This document shows positions 30,410 through 40,975 of a stretch of 64,000 bases of DNA, in pieces. The DNA comes from Serratia liquefaciens (GTDB lineage: Bacteria; Pseudomonadota; Gammaproteobacteria; Enterobacterales; Enterobacteriaceae), in the NCBI GenBank assembly GCA_012719855.1, contig JAAXZN010000010.1, positions 1 through 64,000 on the forward strand. The letters run 5' to 3'. The notes beneath the pieces were generated by a model. It had not been told where the DNA came from and searched no databases. It was given only the letters and a program-made list of their open reading frames with translations. Positions within the stretch are counted from its first letter, which is position 1, and each line of letters opens with the position of its first letter. The position numbers and the translations under genes were made by a program.

Positions 30410-31117
30410 CTAATCGATAAAAAACGGTAACTTATCGCAGAGAGAGATACCGTCAGGTGATAATTTAGCCCTATAACAAACCACTTCTACGCCCAACTGC
30501 TGAACCTGTGCCAACAGTGCCGCATAACGCTCATCTATATGATGTGCCGGTGCGACCTGCTCAATACCGCTATGTAACACAGCAAAGAACAATACCGCCC
30601 GTTGCCCGCTTTCAACCACGCTTTGCAACTCACGCAGGTGTTTCTGTCCTCTGAGCGTTACCGCATCAGGAAAGTAACCACGTTGTTGTTGCAGTAATGT
30701 GACTGACTTAACTTCAATATAGCAGTTGGCTCTATTTTCTGCCTGTAATAACAAATCGATACGGCTATTTTCACTGCCATATTTTACTTCGCTGCTGATT
30801 TTACTGTAACCGGATAATTCATTGATTAGATTCTGTTCGATTGCCTCGCGCACCAGCCCATTGGCACGCAGGGTATTTACGCAGATCCAGTCCCCCTGTT
30901 GGGTATGCGTCAGTTCCCAGCTGTGGGCGTATTTGCGTTTGGCATTATCCGAGGTGGAATACCAAACGGTGTCGCCGGGGGTAGCACAGCCGGTCATGGC
31001 CCCGGTATTGGCGCAGTGCAGCGTGAAGGTTTCCCCTTCTGGCGTGACGACGTCCGCCAGAAAGCGTTTGTAACGTTTAATCAGCGTGGCATGGCGCAGG
31101 GGGGGCGTAAAAATCAT
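30410..31117 (-). CDS. sfsA: SfsA family protein (DNA/RNA-associated nuclease-like)
   Basis: 235 residues with the start [20 protein letters not shown], near the E. coli length of 234. Its ATG overlaps the thpR stop by four bases, so coupled. E. coli SfsA was found as a multicopy stimulator of maltose genes and binds DNA; the fold contains a PD-(D/E)XK-like core, here seen as SRIDLLLQ...[11 protein letters not shown]. True function is unsettled. Order thpR-sfsA-dksA matches E. coli. Confidence 0.93.
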   Translation of the reverse strand: MIFTPPLRHATLIKRYKRFLADVVTPEGETFTLHCANTGAMTGCATPGDTVWYSTSDNAKRKYAHSWELTHTQQGDWICVNTLRANGLVREAIEQNLINELSGYSKISSEVKYGSENSRIDLLLQAENRANCYIEVKSVTLLQQQRGYFPDAVTLRGQKHLRELQSVVESGQRAVLFFAVLHSGIEQVAPAHHIDERYAALLAQVQQLGVEVVCYRAKLSPDGISLCDKLPFFID

Positions 31118-31656
31118 GGGGTGTCCTGAGGGGCTAAGGGCCATTGTTCAAGCATCTGATAACGCGTGCGGCCGTTTTCAAAAACTGACTGGTATAAGGC
31201 GAATTCGTTGGCGCTGAAGTTCCAGCCCGGCGTTGCGGGCGGTATGGCGACCGGTTGGGTCGCGCAGCGCAGCAGGGTGATATGCGGATGAAACGGCATC
31301 GGGCTTTGGTAGCAACCGCTGCGCGCCGCCTGCGAGCGCAGCAATTCCGCCAGCTGCAGCAGCCCACGTGGTGCGCGCCGGGTGCCAAGCCAAACGACGC
31401 CGGGGCGCGGCCAGTGACCGAGATCATCGAGCACCATGTTGAAACCGGGTTGACTGATGCGACCGGCCAGCTTTTTCAACGCCGTTTCTTTCTGCGCCGT
31501 AACGTCACCGAGAAAGGCCAGCGTCAGGTGCAAATTGGCGGCCGCGACCGGCCGACCGGCTTCCGACGTAAAGGCATCGGCACGCCAGCGGATCACCTGC
31601 TGCTGTAGCGCATCAGGCAAGGTCAGGGCGAAAAACAGGCGGCGCGAACTGGACAT
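31114..31656 (-). CDS. thpR: RNA 2',3'-cyclic phosphodiesterase (2H family)
   Basis: 180 residues with the start [20 protein letters not shown] (an upstream ATG at 31713 would overlap the divergent hrpB start region). The two HxTx motifs that define 2H phosphoesterases are present: [10 protein letters not shown] and HITLLRCA. E. coli ThpR/LigT hydrolyses 2',3'-cyclic phosphates and can reversibly join tRNA halves through a 2'-5' bond. Overlaps sfsA; divergent from hrpB. Confidence 0.94.
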   Translation of the reverse strand: MSSSRRLFFALTLPDALQQQVIRWRADAFTSEAGRPVAAANLHLTLAFLGDVTAQKETALKKLAGRISQPGFNMVLDDLGHWPRPGVVWLGTRRAPRGLLQLAELLRSQAARSGCYQSPMPFHPHITLLRCATQPVAIPPATPGWNFSANEFALYQSVFENGRTRYQMLEQWPLAPQDTP

Positions 31657-31736
31657 AGATACCCGGCAAGTAAATGAAACGCAGAGTCTAATGCTACAAT
31701 GTGCGCCGTCCAATGTTAACCACTACGGAGAGTTCT

Positions 31737-34175
31737 GTGTCTTCACTGCCCGTCAGCGCGGTTCTTGATGAATTGCTCACTGCGCTGCAATCCGCTCCGC
31801 AGGTCCTGCTGCATGCGCCGACCGGCGCCGGTAAATCGACCTGGCTGCCGCTGCAGATCCTGGCCAAAGCCGGATTGCCTGGCCGCATTATCATGCTCGA
31901 ACCCCGGCGGTTGGCGGCGAAGAACGTGGCGTACCGGCTGGCGCAGCAGTTAGGGGAAGAACCCGGTCAGACCGTGGGCTACCGCATGCGCGCCGAAAGC
32001 AAAAGCGGGCCGGATACCAGGCTGCTGGTGGTGACCGAAGGCATTCTCACCCGCATGCTGCAGCAGGATGCGGAGCTGCAGGGCGTTTCGCTGGTGATCC
32101 TCGACGAATTCCACGAGCGCAGCCTGCAGGCCGATTTGGCGTTGGCGCTACTGCTGGACGTGCAACAAGGGCTGCGCGACGATCTGAAACTGTTGATCAT
32201 GTCGGCGACGCTGGATAATGCCCGTTTGGCGCAGCTGTTGCCGCAGGCACCGGCGGTGGTGTCTGCCGGGCGCAGCTTCCCGGTCGATCGCCAGTATCAG
32301 CCCCTGGCCAGCCACCAACGGCTGGAAGACGGCGTGGCGGCGGCGGTGAAGCGCCTGCTGTCTGAACAAACGGGGTCGCTGCTGCTGTTCCTGCCCGGCG
32401 TGGCGGAAATCAACCGGGTGTTGGAGCGGTTGAACGGTGAAGTGGCGGCCGATACCGAACTGTGCCCACTGTACGGCGCTTTACCGCTGGCGCAGCAGCA
32501 GAAAGCGATTCAACCGGCACCGACAGGGCGCCGCAAAGTGGTGCTGGCGACCAATATTGCCGAAACCAGTCTGACCATCGAAGGCATTCGGTTAGTAGTG
32601 GACAGCGGGTTGGAACGCGTTGCGCGTTATGACGTGCGCAATGGTCTGACGCGGCTGGTGACTCAGCGTGTCAGCCAGGCGTCGATGATCCAGCGCGCAG
32701 GCCGTGCCGGGCGTCTGGAACCGGGCATCTGCTGGCACCTGTTTGCCAAAGAGCAGGCTGAACGGGCGGCAGAGCACGCCGAGCCGGAAATCCTGCAAAG
32801 CGATCTCGCCGGTTTTTGGCTGGAACTGCTGCAATGGGGTTGCCATGACGTTGGGCAACTGACCTGGTTAGACCGTCCGCCGGAAACGGCGCTGGCCGCC
32901 GCCAAAAGGCTATTGCAGCAGCTGGGCGCCACCGATGACGGCGATAAGCTCACGGCGCGTGGCCGACAGATGGCCGCTCTGGGCTGTGAGCCACGTTTGG
33001 CGGCGATGTTGACTCACGGCGCAGAACAGGGGCCGGATGGGTTGGCGACGGCCGCTGCTTTGGCTGCGTTGCTGGAGGAACCTCCGCGCGGCGGGCAAAT
33101 GGATATCGGCTACTGGCTGAGTCGTCCGCAGCCGAATTGGCAGCGCCGCGCCACACAGCTTGCCCGCCGTCTGCAGGTAAAAGCGGGTCGGATTGACGTC
33201 GAGATGGCACCGCGGCTGTTGGCGCTGGCGTTTACCGATCGCATTGCCCAACGACGGGGGCAGGATGGCCGTTATCTGCTGGCCAACGGCATGGGCGCGG
33301 CGATGAATCAGGATGAGGCATTGTCACGTGCCCCCTGGCTTATCGTGCCAAGCCTGCTGCAGGGGCACAACAGCCCCGATGCGCGTATCCTGCTCGCGCT
33401 GCCAGTGGAAATTGATGCACTGGCGGCGCAGTTGCCGGCGATGGTTTCCCAACAAACGGCGGTGGAGTGGGATGACGAAAAAGGCACGTTGCGTGCCTGG
33501 AAACGCCAGCAAATTGGCCGTCTGACGCTGCGTGCTCAGCCGTTGGCCAAGCCGGCCGACGAAGAGCTGCAACAGGCGCTGATTAACTGGGTTCGCGCTC
33601 AGGGCATAGCGGTACTCAACTGGGATACCGCCGCCGAACAGCTGCGGGTGCGCTTGCAGTGTGCGCAAAACTGGTTGCCGGAGGCCGCCTGGCCGCCGGT
33701 TGACGATGAGTCGCTGTTGGCCTCGCTGGAACAGTGGTTATTGCCGTCGCTGAGTGGCGTGCGGGACATGCGCGGATTAAAGCAGGTGAACATCGCCGAG
33801 GCTTTGGCGCGGTTGCTGAACTGGCAGCAAAAGCAGCGGCTGGATAATGCGCTACCCACTCATTACACTGTGCCGACCGGCAGCCGCTTGCCCATCCGTT
33901 ATGATGCCGGAAAACCTCCGGCGTTGGCGGTACGTTTACAGGAAGTGTTCGGTGAGCAGCGCAGCCCGATGCTGGCCGAAGGTCGCATCCCGGTGGTGCT
34001 TGAGTTACTCTCACCGGCGCACCGGCCGTTGCAAATTACCGGCGATCTGGCAGCGTTCTGGCAGGGGGCTTACCGGGAAGTGCAAAAAGAGATGAAAGGG
34101 CGCTACCCGAAACACGTGTGGCCGGACGATCCGGCGAATACCGCCCCGACGCGGCGCACGAAAAAATATCAGTAA
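31737..34175 (+). CDS. hrpB: ATP-dependent RNA helicase HrpB
   Basis: DEAH-family helicase of unknown cellular substrate. I take GTG 31737 as the start, giving MSSLPVSAVLDELLTALQSA (812 residues, E. coli 809), since GGAG lies 6 bases before it and homology begins there; the frame opens at ATG 31701. Motifs GAGKST (Walker A), DEFHERS (DExH variant), SAT and QRAGRAGR are intact, followed by the HA2 and HrpB-specific C-terminal domains ending KYPK-like GRYPKHVWPDDPAN. Upstream of mrcB, as in E. coli. Confidence 0.95.
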   Translation: MSSLPVSAVLDELLTALQSAPQVLLHAPTGAGKSTWLPLQILAKAGLPGRIIMLEPRRLAAKNVAYRLAQQLGEEPGQTVGYRMRAESKSGPDTRLLVVTEGILTRMLQQDAELQGVSLVILDEFHERSLQADLALALLLDVQQGLRDDLKLLIMSATLDNARLAQLLPQAPAVVSAGRSFPVDRQYQPLASHQRLEDGVAAAVKRLLSEQTGSLLLFLPGVAEINRVLERLNGEVAADTELCPLYGALPLAQQQKAIQPAPTGRRKVVLATNIAETSLTIEGIRLVVDSGLERVARYDVRNGLTRLVTQRVSQASMIQRAGRAGRLEPGICWHLFAKEQAERAAEHAEPEILQSDLAGFWLELLQWGCHDVGQLTWLDRPPETALAAAKRLLQQLGATDDGDKLTARGRQMAALGCEPRLAAMLTHGAEQGPDGLATAAALAALLEEPPRGGQMDIGYWLSRPQPNWQRRATQLARRLQVKAGRIDVEMAPRLLALAFTDRIAQRRGQDGRYLLANGMGAAMNQDEALSRAPWLIVPSLLQGHNSPDARILLALPVEIDALAAQLPAMVSQQTAVEWDDEKGTLRAWKRQQIGRLTLRAQPLAKPADEELQQALINWVRAQGIAVLNWDTAAEQLRVRLQCAQNWLPEAAWPPVDDESLLASLEQWLLPSLSGVRDMRGLKQVNIAEALARLLNWQQKQRLDNALPTHYTVPTGSRLPIRYDAGKPPALAVRLQEVFGEQRSPMLAEGRIPVVLELLSPAHRPLQITGDLAAFWQGAYREVQKEMKGRYPKHVWPDDPANTAPTRRTKKYQ

Positions 34176-34274
34176 ATGAATTCAGATGTTTCTTCTGTTC
34201 AGCGGCCTGGCGCCGCGACAGATTAAGCGACTCATAATGGCCGGCAGTGCCGCCAAGTCTGGAGAACAACAGCA

Positions 34275-36776
34275 ATGGCTGGGGATGACCGCGAGCCCAT
34301 CGGGCGCAAAGGGAAACAACCAACACGCACCGCGTCGCGCAAGCCGCCGCGCCGTCGTCGAGATGACGATTACGATGATTACGAGGAAGACGAGTACCAG
34401 GATGACGATGATGATTATGAAGACGAGGAAGAACGCATGCCGCGTAAGGTAAAAGCGACTCCGCCGCGTAAGAAACGCCGCTGGCTCGGCCTGCTGATTA
34501 AACTGATTCTGGTGGTTGCCGTGCTGTTGGCAATCTACGGCGTGTACCTGGATTCGCAGATCCGCAGCCGCATTGACGGCAAGGTCTGGCAGTTGCCGGC
34601 GGCGGTTTATGGCCGCATGGTCAACCTGGAACCGGGCATGCCGTACAGCAAAAAGGAAATGGTCGATCTGCTGGAGGGCATGCAATACCGCCAGGTAAGC
34701 CGCATGACGCGCCCGGGCGAGTTTACCGTGCAGGCCAACAGCATTGAGTTGCTGCGCCGTCCGTTTGATTTCCCGGACGGTAAAGAAGGGCAGATCCACG
34801 CGCGTCTGAATTTCCAGAACAACCGTCTGGCGAATATCGAGAACATGGAAAACCAGCGCAGCTTCGGCTTCTTCCGTCTCGATCCGCGTCTGATCACCAT
34901 GTTGCAGTCGCCGAACGGCGAACAGCGGCTGTTCGTGCCGCGCGCCGGTTTCCCTGACCTGCTGGTGGATACGCTGATTGCCACCGAAGACCGTCACTTC
35001 TATGAACATGACGGCATCAGCCCTTACTCCATCGGTCGTGCGGTGCTGGCTAACCTGACCGCCGGACGTGCGGTGCAGGGCGGCAGTACCCTGACGCAGC
35101 AGTTGGTAAAAAACCTGTTCCTGACCAACGAGCGTTCGCTGTGGCGTAAGGCCAATGAAGCCTACATGGCGTTGTTGGTGGATTACCGTTACAGCAAGGA
35201 TCGCATCCTTGAGCTGTATCTGAACGAGGTTTATCTCGGCCAGAGCGGCAACGATCAAATTCGCGGTTTCCCGTTGGCCAGCCTGTACTACTTCGGCCGT
35301 CCGGTGGACGAACTGAGCCTGGATCAGCAGGCGCTGCTGGTCGGCATGGTCAAGGGCGCGTCGCTGTACAACCCTTGGCGTAACCCGAAGCTGGCGCTGG
35401 AACGTCGTAATCTGGTGCTCAAACTGCTGCAGAACCAGGGGGTTATCGACGCCGAACTTTACGACATGCTCAGCGCTCGTCCATTGGGCGTGCAGCCGAA
35501 AGGCGGGGTGATCACGCCGCAGCCGGCGTTCATGCAGATGGTGCGTCAGGAGCTGCAAGCCAAGCTGGGCGACAAGGTGAACGACTTGTCCGGGGTGAAA
35601 ATCTTCACCACGCTGGATCCGGTGTCGCAAGATGCGGCGGAAAAAGCGGTTGAAGACGGCGTTCCGGCCCTGAAGGCGGCTCGTCACGTTCAGGATCTGG
35701 AAGCGGCGATGGTGATTGTCGATCGTTTCAGCGGCGAAGTTCGCGCCATGGTCGGCGGTGCCAACCCGCAGTTTGCCGGGTTTAACCGTGCCATGCAGGC
35801 GCGTCGTCTGGTCGGTTCACTGGCCAAACCGCCAACTTACCTGACTGCGCTGTCCGAGCCGGACAAATACCGCCTGAACACCTGGCTGGCGGATCAGCCG
35901 CTGACGCTGAAATTGCAGAACGGTACCGTCTGGCAGCCGAACAACTATGACCGCAAGTTCCGCGGGCAGGTGATGCTGGTGGATGGCCTTGCCTTTTCAC
36001 TCAACGTACCTACGGTCAACCTGGGGATGTCGGTTGGGCTGGACCAAATCAGTGCGACGTTACAACGCTTGGGCATTCCCAAGGCGGAAATCAATCCGGT
36101 GCCTTCGATGCTGCTCGGCGCGATTGGCCTGACGCCGATGGAAGTGGCACAGGAATACCAGACCATTGCCGGCGGCGGTAACCGTGCTCCGCTGTCTGCA
36201 GTGCGTTCGGTGATTGCTGAAGACGGTTCTGTGCTGTACCAGAGCTTCCCGCAGGCGGAACGCGTGGTACCGGCCCAGGCGGCTTACCTGACGTTGTATG
36301 CCATGCAACAGGGCGTAGCGCGCGGGACCTCCCGCTCATTGTCGGTGAAGTTCCCCAACTACAATCTGGCGGCGAAAACCGGTACCACCAACGACCTGCG
36401 CGACAGCTGGTTTGCCGGTATCGACGGTAAAGAAGTGGCTATCGCCTGGGTAGGGCGCGATAACAACGGCCCGGCCAAGCTGACCGGTGCCAACGGTGCG
36501 CTGACGCTGTACCGCCGCTATCTGGAGAACCAGACGCCGCTGCCGCTGATGCTGCAGCCGCCGGAAGGCATCAACCAGATGAACATCGACTCCAGCGGCA
36601 ACTTTGTCTGTGGTGGCGGTGGGCGCACCATTCCGGTGTGGACCGACAATCCGCAGGGACTGTGCCAGGCAAGCCAGGCTGCTCAGCAACAGCAGCAAGA
36701 GCAACAGCAGCAGGCGGGCGAACAAAAAGATGCTGACGGCGTTGCCGGCTGGATCAAGGACATGTTCGGTAAATAA
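34275..36776 (+). CDS. mrcB: Penicillin-binding protein 1B
   Basis: Bifunctional class A PBP that polymerises and crosslinks peptidoglycan at the inner membrane. 833 residues. The cytoplasmic N-terminus alternates Arg-rich and a strongly Asp/Glu/Tyr-rich stretch, then one membrane helix ([20 protein letters not shown]). Next are the UB2H domain, glycosyltransferase domain (catalytic Glu in [25 protein letters not shown]) and transpeptidase domain (catalytic Ser in [19 protein letters not shown]). The C-terminus carries a Gln-rich tract. Terminator follows. Confidence 0.97.
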   Translation: MAGDDREPIGRKGKQPTRTASRKPPRRRRDDDYDDYEEDEYQDDDDDYEDEEERMPRKVKATPPRKKRRWLGLLIKLILVVAVLLAIYGVYLDSQIRSRIDGKVWQLPAAVYGRMVNLEPGMPYSKKEMVDLLEGMQYRQVSRMTRPGEFTVQANSIELLRRPFDFPDGKEGQIHARLNFQNNRLANIENMENQRSFGFFRLDPRLITMLQSPNGEQRLFVPRAGFPDLLVDTLIATEDRHFYEHDGISPYSIGRAVLANLTAGRAVQGGSTLTQQLVKNLFLTNERSLWRKANEAYMALLVDYRYSKDRILELYLNEVYLGQSGNDQIRGFPLASLYYFGRPVDELSLDQQALLVGMVKGASLYNPWRNPKLALERRNLVLKLLQNQGVIDAELYDMLSARPLGVQPKGGVITPQPAFMQMVRQELQAKLGDKVNDLSGVKIFTTLDPVSQDAAEKAVEDGVPALKAARHVQDLEAAMVIVDRFSGEVRAMVGGANPQFAGFNRAMQARRLVGSLAKPPTYLTALSEPDKYRLNTWLADQPLTLKLQNGTVWQPNNYDRKFRGQVMLVDGLAFSLNVPTVNLGMSVGLDQISATLQRLGIPKAEINPVPSMLLGAIGLTPMEVAQEYQTIAGGGNRAPLSAVRSVIAEDGSVLYQSFPQAERVVPAQAAYLTLYAMQQGVARGTSRSLSVKFPNYNLAAKTGTTNDLRDSWFAGIDGKEVAIAWVGRDNNGPAKLTGANGALTLYRRYLENQTPLPLMLQPPEGINQMNIDSSGNFVCGGGGRTIPVWTDNPQGLCQASQAAQQQQQEQQQQAGEQKDADGVAGWIKDMFGK

Positions 36777-36823
36777 GCGACCTTGCCTGCCACCGCTCAG
36801 GTGAAAAGTTTTTCTTTATTATT

Positions 36824-36854
36824 AAGCCCGTAACTTCCCGTTGCGGGCTTTTTT
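36824..36854 (+). terminator. mrcB terminator
   Basis: AAGCCCGTAAC-TTCCC-GTTGCGGGCTT, an 11-bp stem with one G-T pair, followed by a T-run. Confidence 0.85.
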
Positions 36855-36969
36855 ATTTCTCTGCGCAGTTTATTTCCACCTGCTTAATGTGGCTAAGTGG
36901 TTAATCACACACCAATTCACCGGCTGAATTCGACTTGCAGTTTAATTTAGCTTCTGCATAAAATGCCGC

Positions 36970-36988
36970 GATTATAATAATTATTATC
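36970..36988 (+). promoter_or_regulatory. Fur box upstream of fhuA
   Basis: GATTATAATAATTATTATC matches the 19-bp Fur consensus GATAATGATAATCATTATC at 16 positions. It lies 41 bp before fhuA, so the fhu operon should be repressed by Fe(II)-Fur. Confidence 0.85.
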
Positions 36989-37029
36989 GTTTACATTCGT
37001 TATCAAATAATTCATCAGAGAAACCATCT

Positions 37030-39222
37030 ATGTCGACCAAGCGTCTTCTTTCCGCGGCCAAGCAGAGCCGTTCTCACGTCAGTGGGTTAGCGATAACTAT
37101 CGCTGCCGCCCTTGGCACGCTGGCTATGCCGGCGTTTTCCGCCGACACCCAATCCGCCGCCAAGGAAGACACCCTTACCGTGGTGGGCAGCAGCCAGTCG
37201 CAGCAGGAAAACGCCTGGGGACCGGTGGGGACCTACGCGGCCAAACGCAGCGCCACCGGTACCAAGACCGACACGCCGATTGAAAAGACTCCGCAGTCGG
37301 TTTCCGTCGTGACGCGTGAAGAGATGGATATGCGCCAGCCAGCCACGGTAAAAGGCGCACTGGCCTATACGCCGGGCGTGATGGTGGGCAACCGTGGGGC
37401 CTCCACCGCTTATGATGCCGTGAATATTCGTGGTTTCAGCTCGGTGGGTACCAACATGTACCTGGATGGGTTGAAGCTGCAGGACGATAACTATTCCATT
37501 TACCAAATTGACCCTTACTTCCTGGAACGTGCCGAAGTGCTGCGCGGCCCTTCTTCCGTGCTCTATGGCAAGAGCAACCCGGGCGGGGTTGTCGCCTTGG
37601 TCAGCAAACGCCCAACCACTGAAACCCTTCGTGAGGTTCAGTTCAAAATGGGTACCGACAATCTGTTCCAGACCGGCTTCGACTTTGGTGGCGCGCTGGA
37701 TGATGCCGGCATCTATTCTTACCGCTTAACCGGTCTGGCGCGTGATGAAGATCAGCAACAGGTTGGCGAAAAAAGCAAACGCTATGCAATTGTACCTTCT
37801 TTCAGCTGGCGGCCGGATGATCGCACTTCACTGACGTTCCTCAGCAGTTTCCAGGATGACCCGAGCGTGGGCTTCTATGGTTGGCTGCCGAAAGAGGGGA
37901 CGGTGCAAAATGGGATTAACGGTAAATTGCCGACCAGCTTCAACGACGGTGAGCCGGGTTATAACAACATCTCGCGCAAGCAACAGATGGTGGGATATGC
38001 CTTTGAACATGGGTTTGATGATGTGTGGACCCTGCGTCAAAACCTGCGTTACTCGAAAATGGACGTGGATTACCGCTCTATCTATGGCCAGGGCATCAGC
38101 ACGACCAATCCTGCTGAGTTGACGCGTGGGGTGATGAATTCGAAAGAGCACTTGTCGAGTTTTGCTGTAGACACTCAGGCGCAGGCCAAATTTGCGACGG
38201 GGCTGGTTGATCACACCTTATTGATGGGTGTGGATTATATGCGTATGCGCAACGACGTCGTGTATCAGTATGGCAGCGCTTCTAACCTTAACGTGGTGGC
38301 GCCGCAGTACGGCAACCAAAGCTACACCATTACCGGCGGCGCCAGCCAGGTGAATCGCCAAGAGCAGACCGGGCTTTACGTGCAGGATCAGGCCGAATGG
38401 AACAACTGGGTGCTGACCATGGGAGGGCGCTATGACTGGAGCGACACCAACAGCACCAACCGCCTGAACCAGAACTCGGTATCAAAGCAGAAGGACAACG
38501 AGTTCACCGGCCGCGCGGGTTTGAACTATGTATTTGAAAACGGCATCGCGCCTTATGTCAGCTACAGTGAATCCTTTGAACCTACTTCAGGGGCTGATTT
38601 CAGTGGCAATACCTTCGCCGCTTCCAAAGGCAAGCAGTATGAAGCCGGCGTGAAGTATGCACCGAAGGATCGCCCTATTACTGCCAGCATTGCGATTTAT
38701 CAGCTGACCAAAACCAACAACAAGGTGGCAGATCCAGACCATGTATTTGCTTCCATACAGGGTGGCGAAATTCGCTCTCGTGGGATCGAACTGGAAGGCA
38801 AAGCCGCGCTGACGGCCAACGTTAACCTGTTGGGTTCTTATACCTACACGGATGCGGAGTATTCCAAAGACACTACGCAACAGGGCAATACCCCGGCGGC
38901 CATTCCCAAACATATGGCTTCAGTGTGGGCGGATTACACCTTCCATGAAACTGCACTCAGCGGGTTGACGCTGGGCTCCGGCGTTCGCTATGTCGGTTCC
39001 AGCTATGGTGATGAAGCCAACACCTTTAAAGTGAAGGACTATACGGTCGTCGATGCGGCGATAAAATACGATTTGGCGCGTTTCAATCTGCCAGGCTCTT
39101 CGATTGGCATCAACGTGAACAACCTGTTTGATAAAGAATACGTCTCCAGCTGCTTCGCCACCTATGGCTGCTACTGGGGCGCCGAACGCCAGGTGGTCGC
39201 CACCGCAACCTTCCGCTTCTAA
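37030..39222 (+). CDS. fhuA: TonB-dependent ferrichrome outer-membrane receptor
   Basis: Imports ferric hydroxamates (ferrichrome) across the outer membrane using TonB energy. 730 residues. Signal peptide cut near AFS-ADT (about residue 37), TonB box EDTLTVVGS just after, plug domain with PQSVSVVTREEM and NIRGFSSVGTNMYLDGL, then a 22-strand barrel ending in the terminal aromatic signature ATFRF. A CFATYGC cysteine pair near the C-terminus recalls the FhuA extracellular disulphide. First gene of fhuACDB; other siderophore receptors of this family are possible, but the operon makes FhuA the best call. Confidence 0.95.
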   Translation: MSTKRLLSAAKQSRSHVSGLAITIAAALGTLAMPAFSADTQSAAKEDTLTVVGSSQSQQENAWGPVGTYAAKRSATGTKTDTPIEKTPQSVSVVTREEMDMRQPATVKGALAYTPGVMVGNRGASTAYDAVNIRGFSSVGTNMYLDGLKLQDDNYSIYQIDPYFLERAEVLRGPSSVLYGKSNPGGVVALVSKRPTTETLREVQFKMGTDNLFQTGFDFGGALDDAGIYSYRLTGLARDEDQQQVGEKSKRYAIVPSFSWRPDDRTSLTFLSSFQDDPSVGFYGWLPKEGTVQNGINGKLPTSFNDGEPGYNNISRKQQMVGYAFEHGFDDVWTLRQNLRYSKMDVDYRSIYGQGISTTNPAELTRGVMNSKEHLSSFAVDTQAQAKFATGLVDHTLLMGVDYMRMRNDVVYQYGSASNLNVVAPQYGNQSYTITGGASQVNRQEQTGLYVQDQAEWNNWVLTMGGRYDWSDTNSTNRLNQNSVSKQKDNEFTGRAGLNYVFENGIAPYVSYSESFEPTSGADFSGNTFAASKGKQYEAGVKYAPKDRPITASIAIYQLTKTNNKVADPDHVFASIQGGEIRSRGIELEGKAALTANVNLLGSYTYTDAEYSKDTTQQGNTPAAIPKHMASVWADYTFHETALSGLTLGSGVRYVGSSYGDEANTFKVKDYTVVDAAIKYDLARFNLPGSSIGINVNNLFDKEYVSSCFATYGCYWGAERQVVATATFRF

Positions 39223-39230
39223 TCGGATTA

Positions 39231-39255
39231 CCGGGGCGGCGCCATGTCGCCCCGG
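39231..39255 (+). other. Intercistronic hairpin between fhuA and fhuC
   Basis: CCGGGGCG pairs with CGCCCCGG across a 9-base loop, just past the fhuA stop, with no T-run. It probably stabilises fhuA mRNA and reduces downstream expression, giving more receptor than transporter. Confidence 0.5.
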
Positions 39256-39269
39256 ACAGAGTAGGACCT

Positions 39270-40067
39270 ATGCAGGATAAACACCTCAATCACGACGCCA
39301 CCTTTACCCTGGACAGCGCCAGCTTTGCCGTTCCCGGCCGGGTGCTGCTACAACCCTTGTCGCTGACCTTTCCCGTGGGGAAAGTCTGCGGGCTGATCGG
39401 CCATAACGGCTCCGGCAAATCGACCTTGCTGAAAATTCTCGGTCGCCACCAAAATCCAACCGACGGTACGGCGCGGCTTAATCAGCAGTTGCTGAGCCAA
39501 TGGGACAGCAAAGCCTTCGCGCGTCAGGTCGCTTATCTCCCTCAACAATTGCCCGCCGCGGAAGGGATGACGGTGCGCGAACTGGTGGCGATTGGCCGCT
39601 ATCCCTGGCACGGCGCCTTGGGGCGCTTTGGCGTTAACGATCGTCAGCAGGTTGAGGAGGCGATTGCGCTGGTGGGGTTGAAGCCGTTCGCCAACCGCCT
39701 GGTCGACAGCCTGTCCGGCGGTGAGCGTCAACGCGCCTGGCTGGCGATGATGGTGGCGCAAGACAGCCGCTGCCTGTTGCTGGATGAGCCGACCTCGGCG
39801 CTGGATATCGCCCATCAGGTTGAGGTACTGGCACTGATCCAACGTTTAAGCCATGAGCGTGGCCTGACGGTGATTGCGGTACTGCATGACATCAATATGG
39901 CCGCACGCTACTGCGACCATCTGGTGGCATTGCGCGGCGGCGAGATGATTGCCCAGGGCACCCCGCTGGAGCTGATGCAGGGTGACGTGCTGGAGCAAAT
40001 TTACGGTATTCCTATGGGGACGCTGCCGCATCCAAGCGGCGGCGCACCGGTGAGTTTTGTCTACTGA
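39270..40067 (+). CDS. fhuC: Ferric hydroxamate ABC transporter ATPase
   Basis: ATPase that powers FhuB. 265 residues, as in E. coli, starting MQDKHLNHDATFTLDSASFA. Walker A GHNGSGKST, signature LSGGERQR, Walker B CLLLDEPTSALD and the switch His in VLHDINMAA are intact. The stop overlaps fhuD by one base (TGATG). Confidence 0.97.
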   Translation: MQDKHLNHDATFTLDSASFAVPGRVLLQPLSLTFPVGKVCGLIGHNGSGKSTLLKILGRHQNPTDGTARLNQQLLSQWDSKAFARQVAYLPQQLPAAEGMTVRELVAIGRYPWHGALGRFGVNDRQQVEEAIALVGLKPFANRLVDSLSGGERQRAWLAMMVAQDSRCLLLDEPTSALDIAHQVEVLALIQRLSHERGLTVIAVLHDINMAARYCDHLVALRGGEMIAQGTPLELMQGDVLEQIYGIPMGTLPHPSGGAPVSFVY

Positions 40068-40975
40068 TGCCTGATTCTTCTGATTTTCATCATGATGCCG
40101 TCCGCCGTCGCCTGCTGACGGCCATGGCGCTGTCGCCCCTGCTGTTTTCTTTGCCGAGCCAGGCGGCGGCAACGCCACCCGATCTTACGCGCATCGTGGC
40201 GCTGGAGTGGCTGCCTATCGAGTTGCTGTTGGCGCTGGGGATCACGCCGCTGGCCGTCGCGGATATCCACAACTACAACCTGTGGGTGGAAGAGCCGAAA
40301 ATGCCGGCGTCGGTGATCGACGTCGGTCAGCGTACCGAACCCAATCTGGAGCTGCTGCAGCAGTTGCGGCCTTCGCTGATGCTGCTGTCGCAGGGATACG
40401 GGCCTACGCCGCAAAAGCTGGCCCCTATCGGCCCGACCATGAGCTTCGGCTTCAATGACGGCAGTGGCAAACCGCTGACGGTGGGCCGGAAGTCGTTACT
40501 GCAACTGGCGCAGCGGTTGGGCCTTGAGGCACGGGCAGAGCAGCACCTGATCCAGTTCGATCGATTTATCCAGGATGCGCGTCAGCGGTTGCAGTCTTAC
40601 AGCCGACAGCCGCTGCTGCTGTTCTCCCTGCTGGACACGCGCCATGCGCTGGTCATTGGCCAGAAAAGCCTGTTCCAGGAGGTGATGGATCAACTTGGGA
40701 TCCAAAATGCCTGGGAGGGGGAAACCAACTTCTGGGGCACGGCGGTGGTGGGCATTGAGCGCCTGACGGCGGTAAAAAATGCGCGCGCGATTTATCTCGA
40801 CCACGGCAATCAGGCCATGATGGAAAAAGTCAGTTCTACCCCATTGTGGCAGGCATTGCCGTTTGTCAGACAGAACCAATTGCGCCAGGTGCCGGCAGTG
40901 TGGTTCTACGGCGCGACGTTATCGGCGATGCGCTTTTGCCATCTGCTGGAGCAGGCGCAGGAGAGTTATTCATGA
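40067..40975 (+). CDS. fhuD: Periplasmic ferric hydroxamate-binding protein
   Basis: Class III substrate-binding protein that delivers ferric hydroxamates to FhuBC. 302 residues (E. coli 296). The N-terminus has twin Arg and a hydrophobic stretch (AVRRRLLTAMALSPLLFSLP) consistent with Tat or Sec export, cut near SQA-AAT. The TroA/BtuF fold begins TRIVALEWLPIELLLALG. Overlaps both neighbours (1 base with fhuC, 4 with fhuB), so strictly coupled. Confidence 0.96.
   Translation: MPDSSDFHHDAVRRRLLTAMALSPLLFSLPSQAAATPPDLTRIVALEWLPIELLLALGITPLAVADIHNYNLWVEEPKMPASVIDVGQRTEPNLELLQQLRPSLMLLSQGYGPTPQKLAPIGPTMSFGFNDGSGKPLTVGRKSLLQLAQRLGLEARAEQHLIQFDRFIQDARQRLQSYSRQPLLLFSLLDTRHALVIGQKSLFQEVMDQLGIQNAWEGETNFWGTAVVGIERLTAVKNARAIYLDHGNQAMMEKVSSTPLWQALPFVRQNQLRQVPAVWFYGATLSAMRFCHLLEQAQESYS

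Noticed and set aside
34182-35687. Minus-strand frame of 501 codons opposite mrcB.
   Set aside because: His/Gln-rich shadow frame; mrcB on the other strand has complete catalytic motifs.
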